Shown here: piece by piece, positions 35,721-44,310 of the stretch
How the letters are laid out: the number at the start of each line of letters is the position of its first letter
Position numbering within the stretch: position 1 is the first letter of the stretch
Assembly (NCBI RefSeq): GCF_020150455.1
Contig: NZ_CP083740.1
Location: forward strand, 3,100,001 to 3,164,000
Reading direction: 5' to 3'
DNA from: Bremerella sp. TYQ1
GTDB taxonomy: Bacteria > Planctomycetota > Planctomycetia > Pirellulales > Pirellulaceae
Length of the DNA stretch: 64,000 bases
Position numbers and translations under genes: made by a program
Notes under the pieces: generated by a model
Database searches by the model: none
Told to the model about the DNA's origin: nothing
The model's input: only the letters and a program-made list of their open reading frames with translations

Positions 35721-37022
35721 ATGCCTACCAATCGAACATGTGACGGGGTACGCCGCCGCGACTTCCTGAAAGTCGGCGTCATGGGCGGCGTTGGTTTGAA
35801 CCTGGCGACGTATCTTTCCATGGCCGAAGCGGGCCAGGTTTCCGGCGGCGGTCAAGCGAAAGCAGGGATCTTCGTGAACCTGAACGGCGGTCCGACGCAT
35901 GTCGATACGTTCGACCCAAAGCCCAACGCTCCCAGCGAGTACCGTGGCGAATTCAAAGCCATCAAAACGAACGTGCCAGGTTTGGAGCTGAGCGAACACC
36001 TGCCGAAGCTCGCCCAGCAAGCCGACAAGTACGTTGTCATGCGAGGTGTTTCGCACACGCTTGCAGCTCACCAGCTGGGAACCGAATACGTCAATACCGG
36101 AACGCGACCGATCGCATCGCTGCAGTACCCTGCGTACGGTTCGATCGTTAGCAAGGAACTGGAAACGCCGGAAGATCTGCCGCCGTTCGTCGCCATTCCA
36201 CGCAGCTCGCAGTCGGCCGGTTATTTAGGTGTGAAATACGCTCCGTTGGCGACCAATAGTACGCCCCGAGCTGGTCAGGCTTATTCGGTGCGCGGGATAA
36301 GCCTGGCCGGCGGGCTAACCATCGACACCGTCGAGCGCCGCCACAAGCTGCTGGCTCAGCTGGACCAGACGTTCGCCGGGTTCGAATCGGACGACCAGCT
36401 GCTGGACGGCTTGGATCGCTTCAGCCACCAGGCCCACGCGATCATCACCTCGAAGCGAGCTCGAGACGCGTTTGATGTCTCGAAAGAGAACCCTTCGTTC
36501 TCGAAAGCCTTCGAGCAAGACGAGTTCAGCATGAGCTGCTTGCTGGCCATCCGCTTGATCGAAAGTGGCGTCCGTTTCGTTACCATCACTAACGGTGGAT
36601 GGGACACGCATCAGGACAATTTTGCTCGCTTGAAAGATAACTTGCTGCCAAAGCTGGACAACGGTCTCGCGGCGCTATTCAATGGCCTGCATAGCAAGGG
36701 CCTGCTCGATTCGACCGGCGTGTTCGTCACCGGCGAATTCGGTCGTACACCGAAGATCAACGGTCGCGGCGGTCGAGACCACTACCCTCGCTGCATGACC
36801 ATGCTGATGGCTGGCGGCGGCGTTCGCGGTGGTCAAGTTATCGGCGAAAGCGATGAGAAGGCGACGCAGCCGAAAGATGGTGTCGGGTTCAAGCCTGACG
36901 ATGCCGCGGCTTCGTTCTTCTATAACCTCGGTATCGATCACACCAAGGAATATCACACCAACACCGGTCGCCCGATCACCATCGTGCGAGACGGTCAGGT
37001 CATCCGCCAACTCTTCTCGTAA
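35721..37022 (+). CDS. DUF1501 family Tat-exported protein
   Basis: This 433-residue protein has a twin-arginine signal RRRDFLKVGVMGGVG at the N-terminus, so it is folded before export. The body shows the alkaline-phosphatase-superfamily look of DUF1501: FVNLNGGPTHVDTFDPKP, MRGVSHTLAAHQLGTEYVNTG, and GWDTHQDNFARLKDNLLPKLD, VTGEFGRTPKIN near the end. These proteins are the standard partner of PSCyt2/PSD1 proteins. About 100 bases with a small imperfect hairpin separate it from the preceding gene. Possible hydrolase for phosphate or sulfate esters; not shown. Confidence 0.9.
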   Translation: MPTNRTCDGVRRRDFLKVGVMGGVGLNLATYLSMAEAGQVSGGGQAKAGIFVNLNGGPTHVDTFDPKPNAPSEYRGEFKAIKTNVPGLELSEHLPKLAQQADKYVVMRGVSHTLAAHQLGTEYVNTGTRPIASLQYPAYGSIVSKELETPEDLPPFVAIPRSSQSAGYLGVKYAPLATNSTPRAGQAYSVRGISLAGGLTIDTVERRHKLLAQLDQTFAGFESDDQLLDGLDRFSHQAHAIITSKRARDAFDVSKENPSFSKAFEQDEFSMSCLLAIRLIESGVRFVTITNGGWDTHQDNFARLKDNLLPKLDNGLAALFNGLHSKGLLDSTGVFVTGEFGRTPKINGRGGRDHYPRCMTMLMAGGGVRGGQVIGESDEKATQPKDGVGFKPDDAAASFFYNLGIDHTKEYHTNTGRPITIVRDGQVIRQLFS

Positions 37023-37092
37023 GAGGAGTCGAGGCATTTTGCGATTCACACTTCGTGACTTTTCCCCCTACTCTTTCGGAGTCCCTGTAGTT

Positions 37093-37590
37093 ATGTCTCG
37101 TTGTCACACCCTGTTGATGTTCGCCCTCGTGGCGGTTCTGTCGGTTGGTACCGCTTTGGGTGCGGATGAAGCCAAGCCGAAGAAGAAGCAGCAAGCCAAG
37201 GGTCCGCAGCGCGGAGTCTTCGCCCAAGTGATGAAGCTCGACCTGACCGCCGAGCAAAAAGAAAAGGTCGCCGCCATCCAGAAAGAATTCGGTCCTAAGC
37301 TGCAAGAGCTGACCAAAGCGGTCGGTTTGACCAAAGAAGACCGCGAAGCACGCATGGCCGCCATGAAAGAAGCCAAAGAAAAAGGCCTCAAAGGCAAAGA
37401 AATGCGTGAGTTCGTCGAAACCAAAGCTCCTCTGACCGACGAACAGAAAGAAGCTCAGAAGGAAGTTGCCGCTCTGAATGGCAAGATCCGCGAAAAGCTG
37501 GCTGGTGTTCTGACCGAAGAGCAAAAAGAAAAGCTCGGCCTCAATAAGAAGAAGCCCGGCGCGAATAAGAAAAAGAAGAAGGCCGAATAG
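37093..37590 (+). CDS. Spy/CpxP-like periplasmic helical protein
   Basis: This 165-residue protein has a signal peptide (MSRCHTLLMFALV...LGADE). The mature protein is mostly charged helix with repeated LTAEQKEKV, LTDEQKEAQ and LTEEQKEKLG motifs (three LTxxQ-like units), as in Spy/CpxP chaperones, and a very basic Lys-rich tail (KKKPGANKKKKKAE). ATG 37093 follows GGAG. The open frame extends upstream through the DUF1501 gene, but that part is out of context. It is the last gene before the terminator at 37654 and probably belongs to the sigma-factor operon. Confidence 0.8.
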   Translation: MSRCHTLLMFALVAVLSVGTALGADEAKPKKKQQAKGPQRGVFAQVMKLDLTAEQKEKVAAIQKEFGPKLQELTKAVGLTKEDREARMAAMKEAKEKGLKGKEMREFVETKAPLTDEQKEAQKEVAALNGKIREKLAGVLTEEQKEKLGLNKKKPGANKKKKKAE

Positions 37591-37653
37591 TTTTCGCCCG
37601 CAAAACAGCTCGTCCGAGGCGGCCAAGTGTCGCTGTCGGTCGAATCCCACGAG

Positions 37654-37685
37654 AAGCGGACCGGACATGTTTCGGTCCGCTTTTT
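37654..37685 (+). terminator. Intrinsic terminator closing the sigma/PSD operon
   Basis: AAGCGGACCG (37654-37663) pairs with CGGTCCGCTT (37673-37682) around a 9-base loop, followed by a T-run ending at 37685. Strong stem and clear T-tract. Confidence 0.88.
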
Positions 37686-37799
37686 CGTTTCTTGCTCGTA
37701 AAATTTCCCTATAACCCGCAAAATCGACCGGAAACCGAGCTTGTCCCAGGTGCCCCCCGTTGGCGATGATTTCCTTCGACGCGTAACCTAAACTACTGT

Positions 37800-39398
37800 A
37801 TGAATTTCCTTCGCCATTTACTCAGCCATCTCCCCATGCCTAAACCGTGGAAAAACCAGGGTCTCGGATTGATCGTGCTGCTCGTCCTGTTGGGACTGGC
37901 CATGATCTACGTGCCTGGCTGGATTGCCGGCATCATTCGCGAAGGAAACGATCTCGGCACGGTCGGCAAATGGATCTACTTCTCGATCGTCGGACTCGGC
38001 GCTGCCATCTTGCTGAGTCTTGCCGGCTGGGGCATCTGGACATTGGTGATTGCCAAAGTCCGTAAAGATCGCCGCAAAGAAATGCGGAATCGAAACCCAC
38101 GAGAGCTTTCCGTCGATCAGCGTCGTGCCGAGCTGCAAGAAAACCTCGAAAGCATCTCCGATCTTCGCGACGAGATGTCCGATGGCGACTTCCGGGAAGC
38201 GGTCGACCCGATGATCGATCGAATCGAAGCGAAGCTCGAAGGTGGCAACCTCGAGATCATCGCCTTCGGTACGATCAGCAGCGGCAAGTCATCACTGCTC
38301 AACGCGCTTGCTGGTCGCGATGCATTCAGCACCGACATCGTCGGCGGGACAACCGTTCGCCGCAATCAAGTCGAGTGGCCAGGGAACAACAAAGTCCAAC
38401 TGATCGATACGCCAGGGCTCGGAGAAGTCGACGGCAGCGTTCACCAAGAGATCGCGACCCATTCGGCTCACGACGCCGACGTCGTGCTGCTAGTCGTCGA
38501 TGGTCCGCTCCGGCACAGCGAATTCCAGCTGCTGGAACTGCTGGCCAAGATGGACAAACGCGTTCTGCTTTGCCTGAACAAAGAAGATTGGTTCACCGAT
38601 ACCGACAAAGCGAAACTGCTTCAGCAGATCACTCAGCAAACCAAAGAAATCGTTCAAGCGGAAGACATCCTCTCCGTCCGCAGCCGAGCTACAAAGCGAA
38701 AACGGATTCGCGTTTTGCCGGATGGGCAAGAGATTGAAGAGGAAGTCGACGTACCGCTCAGCATCGAGCCACTCGCTCGGCGAATGATGCAGGTCATCAA
38801 AAAGGATGGCACCGATCTATTGCTGGCCAACTTGTTGACGCAATCGCGAGGACTCGTCGAGAAGGCTCGCAAAGAAGTCGAAGATTCGATCGATCGCCAG
38901 GCGAATCAACTGGTCACGCGATACATGTGGGCGTCTGGCGGCGCTGGCGCTCTGACCAATCCGCTTCCTGTACCGATGGTGGAACTTGCCGCAGGCGTCG
39001 CGATCTCGACCAAAATGGTGATGGATCTGGCGAAGATCTATCGGCAAGATGTCGATCTTGATGTGGCGGTCAGTTTGCTCGGGCAACTTAGCAAGCAGTT
39101 CATAGGCTACCTCGGTGTGCAGATGGCAGCCCCTGTTGTCGCAATGGCAATTGGTTCGATGATCAAGACAGTTCCCGGAATCGGTACCGTCTCTGGCATG
39201 CTACTTAACGGCATCGTCATGGCGTTGGTCACTCGATGGATTGGGAATATTTTCATGGTGTACTTTAAAAACGACATGCAGGAACCCGAAGGCGGTCTGG
39301 CCGGTTTGGCTCGGCGAGAATGGGAAAAAGTGACCGACGGCGAATACCTGCGAAAACTGGTTCAGGAAGCCCGACAGCGTTATGTCGACCGAAAGTAA
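37800..39398 (+). CDS. Membrane-bound dynamin/Era-like GTPase with DUF697-type C-terminus
   Basis: This 532-residue GTPase has two membrane helices at the N-terminus (about 21-42 and 59-86), then the G domain: G1 GTISSGKS (157-164), G2 threonines in VGGTTVR, G3 DTPG (203-206), G4 NKED (260-263). The C-terminal part (about 375-480) is hydrophobic and Gly-rich (GYLGVQMAAPVVAMAIGSMI), resembling DUF697/YcjF. No ribosome binding site precedes the ATG at 37800, but TAAACT lies 6 bases before it, so the mRNA may be leaderless. It overlaps the next, related gene by 17 bases. Membrane remodelling or stress response are inferences. Confidence 0.85.
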   Translation: MNFLRHLLSHLPMPKPWKNQGLGLIVLLVLLGLAMIYVPGWIAGIIREGNDLGTVGKWIYFSIVGLGAAILLSLAGWGIWTLVIAKVRKDRRKEMRNRNPRELSVDQRRAELQENLESISDLRDEMSDGDFREAVDPMIDRIEAKLEGGNLEIIAFGTISSGKSSLLNALAGRDAFSTDIVGGTTVRRNQVEWPGNNKVQLIDTPGLGEVDGSVHQEIATHSAHDADVVLLVVDGPLRHSEFQLLELLAKMDKRVLLCLNKEDWFTDTDKAKLLQQITQQTKEIVQAEDILSVRSRATKRKRIRVLPDGQEIEEEVDVPLSIEPLARRMMQVIKKDGTDLLLANLLTQSRGLVEKARKEVEDSIDRQANQLVTRYMWASGGAGALTNPLPVPMVELAAGVAISTKMVMDLAKIYRQDVDLDVAVSLLGQLSKQFIGYLGVQMAAPVVAMAIGSMIKTVPGIGTVSGMLLNGIVMALVTRWIGNIFMVYFKNDMQEPEGGLAGLARREWEKVTDGEYLRKLVQEARQRYVDRK

Positions 39399-40818
39399 CG
39401 ATAACCCAACCTCCGACGTGCCTCCTTCGGCCGCTGCCGCGAATGATTCCGGCGTCGCCACCGCGGCACCTGCCAGCGAGTCGATCTCAGCCGACGATCG
39501 CCGCTACCTCGACGCGCTGCAATCGGTTCGCCATACACTCGATCGATTTCGCGGCTGCAGTGAAAAAGAAAAGGAATTGCTCCGGCGCGATTTAAGCCAG
39601 CTTCAAACGATGGAAACGAAGCTGACCAGCGGCCGCGTCGAGATTGTTGTCTTCGGTGAAATCAGCACCGGCAAGTCTGCCCTCATCAATGCGTTGGTGG
39701 GCAAAGCGGTCACCCAGGTCGATATCCAAGGGGGCTGGACCAAAGAGATTTGGCACGTCGCTTGGGAAGGTGCCGGGTACCGAATTCCAGGACTGGCCGA
39801 CAGCGAAGTCGTGCTGATTGATACGCCGGGGATCAACGAAGTGGGCGGTGCCGATCGGGGAGAGATGGCCCAAGATACGGCGCGACAGGCAGACGTTATA
39901 TTGTTCGTGATTGACTCCGACATGAACGAGACCGAATACTCGGCACTCATGTCGCTGGCCAACGTCAACAAGCCGATCATCGTCGTGCTGAATAAGATCG
40001 ATCTTTATTCGCCGCGCGAACGAGAGCGATTGGAAGAGATTCTGAACGAACGTCTCGCCGGAATTATTCCGCCGGAGAGCATTGTCGAGACCTCCGCGCA
40101 GCCGAAAGAAGTGGAATACATCATTCAACAGGCCGACGGCAGCGAACGGAGCGAATGGCGCATGCCGCCTCCGAAAGTGGAAGACTTAAAGCTGCGACTG
40201 TTGGAAGTGCTGGAAGAAGATGGTCTTGGACTGTTGGCATTGAACGCGGCCATGTACGCCGCCGACAAGTCAGACCGCGTAGCTTCGTTGAAAGTGAAAA
40301 TTCGCGAGCATCGCGCCAATCAAACGATCTGGAGTTTCGCGGTGGTGAAAGCGACGGCGGTCGCTGTGAACCCTGCCCCTTTCTTTGATGTGCTCGGGGG
40401 AAGTGCCGTCGACGTGGCCATGCTTCGGGCGTTGGCCCACATTTATGGCATCGACATGACCTGGTCGAATGTCGAGAAACTAGCGACGAGCATCCTGCAA
40501 GCCGCCGGATGGACCATCACCGCCGAACTGGGCACGCACGCTTTAAGCTCGGTGGTCAAAACACTGACCCTCGGCTGGGGCACCGTACTCACCGCGTTAC
40601 CTCAAGGGGGCGCGGCTGGCTATGGCTCGTACATCGTTGGCAAAGCCGCCAAGTATTACTTCGAGCATGGCGCCAGCTGGGGCGACGAAGGCCCCAAAAC
40701 GGTCGTCAAACGAATCTTAGAAGAGACCGACAAAAAGTCGGTGGTGCAAGATCTCAAAGAAGAGATCCAAAAGAAGCTACACCTGAACCGCCACTCGGGT
40801 GGAAGTACCAACAAGTAG
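39382..40818 (+). CDS. GTPase of the same pair, DUF697-type, without N-terminal membrane helices
   Basis: This 478-residue GTPase has an unstructured Ser/Ala/Thr-rich N-terminus (1-35), a helical segment, G1 GEISTGKS (92-99), G3 DTPG (147-150), G4 NKID (204-207), and a C-terminal hydrophobic domain (about 315-430) like that of its neighbour. The two genes overlap by 17 bases in different frames, so their products are likely made in fixed ratio and act together. Residue identity between the G domains is modest, implying an old duplication. No signal peptide. Secure as GTPase; role unknown. Confidence 0.85.
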   Translation: MSTESNDNPTSDVPPSAAAANDSGVATAAPASESISADDRRYLDALQSVRHTLDRFRGCSEKEKELLRRDLSQLQTMETKLTSGRVEIVVFGEISTGKSALINALVGKAVTQVDIQGGWTKEIWHVAWEGAGYRIPGLADSEVVLIDTPGINEVGGADRGEMAQDTARQADVILFVIDSDMNETEYSALMSLANVNKPIIVVLNKIDLYSPRERERLEEILNERLAGIIPPESIVETSAQPKEVEYIIQQADGSERSEWRMPPPKVEDLKLRLLEVLEEDGLGLLALNAAMYAADKSDRVASLKVKIREHRANQTIWSFAVVKATAVAVNPAPFFDVLGGSAVDVAMLRALAHIYGIDMTWSNVEKLATSILQAAGWTITAELGTHALSSVVKTLTLGWGTVLTALPQGGAAGYGSYIVGKAAKYYFEHGASWGDEGPKTVVKRILEETDKKSVVQDLKEEIQKKLHLNRHSGGSTNK

Positions 40819-40970
40819 TCTCGCTGGTGGCTTTCTAGCAGACGATCACATGGACGTGCCTGGAAAAATTCTGGTGAGATGTACGTCTAATTGGTAGACT
40901 TCTTGGAAGTGACACCGCCTACCTGTCAGTCTCCTCCACTTGCCCTCTTCTCATCTCACGAGGCCCTACC

Positions 40971-42923
40971 ATGCATAGCGTGCGATTGCTTGCGCTGTTG
41001 TCGGTCTTCTTTGCTTCGGTTGCTCAAGCGGAGTGGACCTATTCCCAAATGGTCACGCAAGAAAATGGCCAACCGGTTTACCACGGAAAACCTATCGACG
41101 ACGACCTACGAAATCGATGGCCGGCCGAGTTGGAAGCGGAATTCCAAGCTCGAGCACGGACGATCTTGCGTGCTCAAGTCGCAGACGGTTTACCCCGCGG
41201 GAATACGTTTTTCGAGAACGAAAAAAGAACGTACGGGTATCTTATGGCTCATGCGTTGGCGGGCGACTCGGAAGCGGCGATAGCCAAGCTACAAGAGCGA
41301 GATCATCAGCATGAACAGTGGCATCGCGAGACCGACGGGATTGATTACTATGCCTGCTTTACGTTGAAGCATCAAATGCGAAAGTATTTTTACTTTGGTG
41401 ATCTGCTTGCCCCTGAATACAAAAAACTGATGTTTTCAGGCGCACAAAAGTGGACGGCCAAAGATCCGATGCGGAGGCCTCATTACGCCTTCGAGAAAGG
41501 CAAACAAGGCTGGGGTCCTGATGCGCGCAACAGCTGGGTCGATATTCGTAGTACCGAAAACTTATACCTGATGCGCGTGACGAGCGTGTACCTGATGGCA
41601 GAGGAAACCGGTAATCAAACAACGACCGCCAAGTACAAACAAGAGATCCTTGACTACACCGCGACGCTATATCGTGTTGGCATCGGCGAGTGGGATTCAG
41701 AGAATTACCATGGCCACTCGATTGCTCCGCTGCTGAACTTATACGACTTTGCTCAAGACCGCGAAGTGAAAAAAGCCGCCAAGGCATGTCTCGACTTTTA
41801 TGCCGCTGCCGGAGCGGTAAAGTATTGGCGAGGTGGATTCAACGGCCCGACGAAACGTGATTACAACCATGCCCAGCCGTTTGGTGGCAGTGCGGCGAAT
41901 TCGCTGTGGGTTTGGTTTGGCGATCACCCCAGCGGCAAGCAGGATCACTGGGAATCGGACGAAGTACACCAAATCACCAGCCAGTATCGTCCACCGTTAG
42001 CCGTCGTTCACTTGGCACGAAAGCAGTTCGACAAACCGGTCGAGGTTTTCGCAGCGAAACCACCCTACTCAGCAACAACGAGCCACCAATTTGATGCGAA
42101 GCCGGAATATTCGGAAACGCAGTACTTAGCCCATAGCTTTCAAATGGGATCGCTCACCGGTGTTACTTCCGTCGATGGTGGCGATGTGAACGGGTTCAAG
42201 ATTTTGGCTTGGGATCAGAAAGAGGGTGCCGTCGCATTGCATGCCAGCCCAACGGATAATCCGCTGATGGTCGGTTCTCCGATGTATCAGACTGGCGTCG
42301 TCGCAGCCCCCAATCGAGTTGCCCAGCAAAAGAACATCGCTTTGTGGCTGACCGAAAACGGCAAATCCCCTTGGATCTGGGTAGTACCCAATTCGGTTCA
42401 GGTCCATCGTGACGGCGAGCGAACCATTTTAGAATGCGATAAGACCTGGGTGAGTATTCGTCCCCTGGGCTGCACACCACTGGAAATCGACACTCAGCTT
42501 ACCGATGTGTTGAAGGGCTCTAAGAAATCGCGGTTCCCCAACCATCAAGTGCTAAGCTGCCGCGGCACATCAGACAAGTTTTGTGGCATAGCCGTAGAAG
42601 TTGGTGAAAAGCAGTCGCACGGCTCGTTCGATCAATTTCGCCAAGCGGCAAAAGCAGCCGAGGTCGACACGAGCGAATTGGATCGAGGAGTCGCTCGGTA
42701 CAAATCAACCGAGGGAACGTGGCTCGGTATCCACTGGAACGACGATCCGTTGGACCTCGGGGTTTGGCGAAACGGTAGCCGCCGCGATTTGTCGTCGCTG
42801 CCGTTGTACGAAAGCCCTATCATCGAGTCTCCGTGGGGCGAAGGAACATTGGCGGTACACTGCGGAGGTGCAACATTCCGTTGCTCGGTCAGTGAAACAG
42901 GGGCCGTTACGTTCGAGCAGTAA
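40971..42923 (+). CDS. Exported protein with probable alpha/alpha-toroid fold, possible polysaccharide lyase
   Basis: This 650-residue protein has a signal peptide (to SVAQA). Residues about 60-330 are rich in helix with aromatic motifs (DSENYHGHSIAPLLNLYDFAQD; WRGGFNGPTKRDYNHAQPFGG) in a style typical of toroid-type polysaccharide lyases or hydrolases. The C-terminal half is beta-rich. No family could be assigned with certainty. Location periplasm or outside. Converges with the DUF1801 gene with only 6 bases between them. About 150 gene-free bases precede it. Confidence 0.6.
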   Translation: MHSVRLLALLSVFFASVAQAEWTYSQMVTQENGQPVYHGKPIDDDLRNRWPAELEAEFQARARTILRAQVADGLPRGNTFFENEKRTYGYLMAHALAGDSEAAIAKLQERDHQHEQWHRETDGIDYYACFTLKHQMRKYFYFGDLLAPEYKKLMFSGAQKWTAKDPMRRPHYAFEKGKQGWGPDARNSWVDIRSTENLYLMRVTSVYLMAEETGNQTTTAKYKQEILDYTATLYRVGIGEWDSENYHGHSIAPLLNLYDFAQDREVKKAAKACLDFYAAAGAVKYWRGGFNGPTKRDYNHAQPFGGSAANSLWVWFGDHPSGKQDHWESDEVHQITSQYRPPLAVVHLARKQFDKPVEVFAAKPPYSATTSHQFDAKPEYSETQYLAHSFQMGSLTGVTSVDGGDVNGFKILAWDQKEGAVALHASPTDNPLMVGSPMYQTGVVAAPNRVAQQKNIALWLTENGKSPWIWVVPNSVQVHRDGERTILECDKTWVSIRPLGCTPLEIDTQLTDVLKGSKKSRFPNHQVLSCRGTSDKFCGIAVEVGEKQSHGSFDQFRQAAKAAEVDTSELDRGVARYKSTEGTWLGIHWNDDPLDLGVWRNGSRRDLSSLPLYESPIIESPWGEGTLAVHCGGATFRCSVSETGAVTFEQ

Positions 42924-42929
42924 GCATTG

Positions 42930-43352
42930 CTATTTCTGTGGGTGGTGTTGCTCGACTTCTTCGATGCCTCGTTCGATCATTTGCTGGAGGATGTCGAGAT
43001 CAACGTCGGCGAGGCGTTTGATGTAGAGGCAGCCTTTGCCGGTCTTGTGCTTTCCTAACTTGGATAACAGATCGGCCATTTGTTGGATATCACACGACAG
43101 GTACAAACTGATCTGGGCTTTGCGTGGGGCGAAGCCGACGATCATGATGTCGCCTTCATGCCCGGATGCATACTTGTAATGGTACGAGCCGAAACCGACG
43201 ATGCTGGGGCCCCACATCACGGCTCGTTCTCCGGTGGCGGCTCGCATCATTTTGGCGAGCTGTTTACAGTCCTTCTTTTGCTGTGGATCTTCGAGCGCGT
43301 CGATGTATTTCGCGGCGCTGACGTTGGTCGGTTTTGTTTTGTTTTCCGCCAT
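42930..43352 (-). CDS. DUF1801 family protein
   Basis: This 140-residue cytosolic protein has the DUF1801 pattern: KYIDALEDPQQKKDCKQLAKMMRAATGERAVMWGPSIVGFGSYHY, then GDIMIVGFAPRKAQISLYLS and a C-terminal helix LADVDLDILQQMIERGI. ATG 43352 is chosen; the frame can begin six codons earlier at 43370. Family members are small and of unknown function, some close to iron or stress genes. Converges with the secreted toroid gene and is divergent from deoC. Confidence 0.8.
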   Translation of the reverse strand: MAENKTKPTNVSAAKYIDALEDPQQKKDCKQLAKMMRAATGERAVMWGPSIVGFGSYHYKYASGHEGDIMIVGFAPRKAQISLYLSCDIQQMADLLSKLGKHKTGKGCLYIKRLADVDLDILQQMIERGIEEVEQHHPQK

Positions 43353-43456
43353 GATAAGTTGACGTCCCATTCGGTATGAAAAGCTGGTCCCATGCAGCTT
43401 TCAGAATACCACGGTTCGATTTCGCCCGGCAAATTACTCACCCCAGAAAGTTGGCC

Positions 43457-44239
43457 ATGCCGTACCGCTACGAAGAACTTGCCAAGATGATCGATCATGC
43501 ATTGCTGCACCCCACGCTGACGGATGCCGACTTGGAAGCTGGCTGTCACTCGGCGGCGAAGTATGGCGTCGCTTCGGTCTGCGTGAAGCCTTACTTCGTC
43601 AAGCGCGCGGCAGAGCTGCTGACCGACTCCGGCGTGCTGGTCGGAACGGTGATTGGCTTTCCACACGGCAGCAACTTGACCGAAGTAAAACGACTGGAAA
43701 CCGAGTTAGCTTGCAGGGATGGCGCGGCGGAAGTCGACATGGTCATCAATATTGGCAAAGCGATCAGTGGCGACTGGGATTACGTGCAAGCCGATATCCA
43801 AACGGTTGCCGACGAAGCACATCGTCACGGAGCGAAATTAAAGGTGATCCTGGAGAACGACTTGTTAAGTGGCGGCGGATCAGGGCTCGATGCCGACTCC
43901 TTAAAACAAAAGCTCTGCCAGATTTGCGAAGCCGCCGGGGCTGATTGGGTAAAGACGTCGACCGGGTTTGGCTTCGTCAAGCAAGCCGGTGGTGGCTACA
44001 ACTACCAAGGGGCAACCGAACATGACTTGCAACTGATGAAAGCGGCCGTTTCCAACGGCGTGCAAGTGAAAGCATCTGGCGGAGTTCGTGACTTGGCCGG
44101 ACTGATCCGCGTGCGAGAGCTGGGTGCGACACGCTGCGGCACGAGCGCCACCGCTCAGATCTTGGATGCGTACGACGCTTACGCCAAGAGCGAGAACGAT
44201 TCGCCAAGTGAGGGAAAACTGGGCAGCGGCGGCTACTAA
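43457..44239 (+). CDS. deoC: Deoxyribose-phosphate aldolase DeoC
   Basis: This 260-residue class I aldolase joins acetaldehyde and glyceraldehyde-3-phosphate reversibly with 2-deoxyribose-5-phosphate in nucleoside breakdown. Schiff-base lysine K166 lies in DWVKTSTGFG, the second lysine K205 in VKASGGVRD, and the aspartate of EVDMVIN around position 94 completes the proton relay. The start at ATG 43457 (MPYRYEELAKMIDHALLHP) matches the family; the open frame extends to 43376, which is rejected. No other deo gene is in the window. Confidence 0.93.
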   Translation: MPYRYEELAKMIDHALLHPTLTDADLEAGCHSAAKYGVASVCVKPYFVKRAAELLTDSGVLVGTVIGFPHGSNLTEVKRLETELACRDGAAEVDMVINIGKAISGDWDYVQADIQTVADEAHRHGAKLKVILENDLLSGGGSGLDADSLKQKLCQICEAAGADWVKTSTGFGFVKQAGGGYNYQGATEHDLQLMKAAVSNGVQVKASGGVRDLAGLIRVRELGATRCGTSATAQILDAYDAYAKSENDSPSEGKLGSGGY

Positions 44240-44310
44240 AATTCGCCTGACAGCCAGGGATTGCGATAGAATAGTTAACTGATCGATTCCTGCCTGAGAT
44301 CTCTTGATTT

